DNA from: Clavelina lepadiformis
Taxonomy: Eukaryota > Chordata > Ascidiacea > Aplousobranchia > Clavelinidae
Reading direction: 5' to 3'
NCBI RefSeq assembly: GCF_947623445.1
Contig: NC_135247.1
Location: 14,076,501-14,140,500, forward strand
Length of the DNA: 64,000 nt
Position numbers and translations under genes: made by a program. Under the pieces are notes generated by a model. The model was not told the DNA's origin. It ran no database searches and was given only the letters and a program-made list of their open reading frames with translations. Position 1 is the first letter of the stretch. Each line of letters starts with the position of its first letter. Positions 63,301 to 64,000 of the stretch are shown here, piece after piece.

Positions 63301-64000
63301 CAAACATCCCTGTTACCAGAAGCACGGACACCATCTAACAACGTTGCAAGGAGAGAGTCACGATCGGTCGACAAATACCTCCGTACTTGACCTCGACAAT
63401 ATTCGATTATAAATAGCTGCGGGTTTTGTGAACTTCTTACGAGAGAAAAAATCTATAATAAGTTACAAAATGTTTTGCAAGTTATTTTTAGGTATTTCCC
63501 ATTAACCAAACTTAGTCAGTATAATAATCACAGTATGTATTAAATAGAGACAAGTATGAATGATAGTTAATGAATTAGACAATCGATAACTTGTTTTGTT
63601 TGACTCACATTGTGTTTTAGGTAGCATGTAGCTGAGCATGGTCAAACAAATCTACATTGGCAAGCATGTCTTATAGTTTAATAGTTAGGCTGACCTCTGA
63701 AAGTGGGCGTAAGGTGATGATGGAATATGTTGCCGGATCTCTTTCCAATATACAAGCCTCACTCAGGCAAAGTGTTCTTCGCACAGGATCCTTCAGTCAA
63801 GATAAAAAAATGTGCTTAACCATTCTACGTCAAGGATACTGTCAGTCGTTAGAGTAAAAATCTTTCGGAATTCTGACCTGTGACCTGTGTGTTAATTTTT
63901 GAACTTGAAATTCAGTCACGGAAGTTATATGTTCATCAGAACTGAAATCACCAAAACGATAGTTGACAAATTGGTCGAAAGAGATAGCTTCTTTGCGCTT
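48335..64000 (-). CDS. DNAJC13: DNAJC13 / RME-8 endosomal J-domain protein, 5' end beyond window
   Basis: 48 exons were placed, all phase-consistent, giving 2010 codons plus stop. 5' to 3': 63878-64000 (cut), 63695-63790, 63294-63452, 62803-62954, 62530-62624, 62304-62409, 62116-62215, 61873-61980, 61452-61607, 61210-61317, 60078-60224, 59732-59827, 59538-59591, 59037-59197, 58751-58796, 58529-58636, 58215-58315, 57987-58146, 57810-57872, 57472-57681, 56938-57140, 56779-56863, 56603-56702, 56366-56466, 56144-56295, 55651-55852, 55345-55460, 55158-55236, 54894-55029, 54463-54647, 54137-54328, 53733-53912, 53407-53565, 53173-53286, 52791-52907, 52594-52647, 51518-51608, 51197-51288, 50884-51058, 50636-50748, 50348-50517, 50155-50251, 49953-50075, 49638-49817, 49349-49492, 49115-49258, 48756-48855, 48335-48414. 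It has a GYF-like domain (KEWYFGN to GMDGWRPL), a J domain with HPD (55158-55236) and IWN repeats (LIWN, AIWN, LMWD, LIWN). RME-8 recruits Hsc70 to early endosomes to control clathrin, SNX and WASH-dependent sorting. About 230 N-terminal residues lie outside the window. Confidence 0.98.
55158..55236 (-). other. DNAJC13: J-domain core exon of DNAJC13 (HPD motif)
   Basis: A 26-residue exon core, [20 protein letters not shown], carrying the HPD tripeptide that stimulates Hsp70 ATPase. The domain is split across the exons 55345-55460, 55158-55236 and 54894-55029 (ending in [12 protein letters not shown]). All key residues are intact, so the cochaperone activity should be retained. Confidence 0.97.
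56938..57681 (-). other. DNAJC13: GYF-like domain of DNAJC13, split by one intron
   Basis: The exons 57472-57681 and 56938-57140 together encode [18 protein letters not shown] and [12 protein letters not shown]. This is the GYF-type fold found in the middle of RME-8 proteins. The intron falls directly after FQE. Spacing and aromatic residues agree with the vertebrate protein. Confidence 0.85.

Overview
The window is eukaryotic, AT-rich, intron-rich DNA from a compact animal genome. Introns are mostly about 100-500 bp with GT-AG ends. The combination of an insulin-like-growth-factor-binding protein, compact introns and AT-rich spacers best fits an invertebrate chordate, most likely an ascidian tunicate of the Ciona type. 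That assignment is inference from gene style; no single marker proves it.

Layout. (1) 1-7711: spacer with small inverted-repeat elements. (2) 7712-11087, plus strand: a six-exon IGFBP gene encoding 199 aa. (3) 14097-21662, minus: a multi-exon gene for a probable single-pass membrane protein with signal peptide, LRRNT, LRRs, LRRCT, an Ig domain, a juxtamembrane region, one membrane segment and a short tail; several exons inside it remain unresolved. (4) 22901-30382, minus: an ADAP (centaurin-alpha) ArfGAP with two PH domains, whose reading frame appears to run on through ten more exons into an unrecognised extension of about 520 residues. (5) 33815-39403, minus: RAB5. (6) 43734-46542, minus: a DXD-type Golgi glycosyltransferase of the GT32/A4GALT-like superfamily. 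(7) 48335-64000, minus: 48 exons of DNAJC13/RME-8, with the N-terminal part lying beyond the right edge.

Exons were placed by hand from splice signals, reading-frame phase and homology. For IGFBP, the ADAP core, RAB5, the glycosyltransferase and DNAJC13, every junction is phase-consistent and the total coding length is divisible by three. RAB5, RME-8 and ADAP-type ArfGAPs all act in endosomal or membrane traffic, but their proximity is probably incidental; the genes have separate starts and there is no operon-like spacing.

Mobile DNA is mostly short non-autonomous elements: three hAT-like MITEs with perfect 8-bp target duplications, one terminal-inverted-repeat element with a 9-bp duplication carrying a telomere-like tract, and a long foldback in a RAB5 intron. 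I saw no tRNA, rRNA or CRISPR array.
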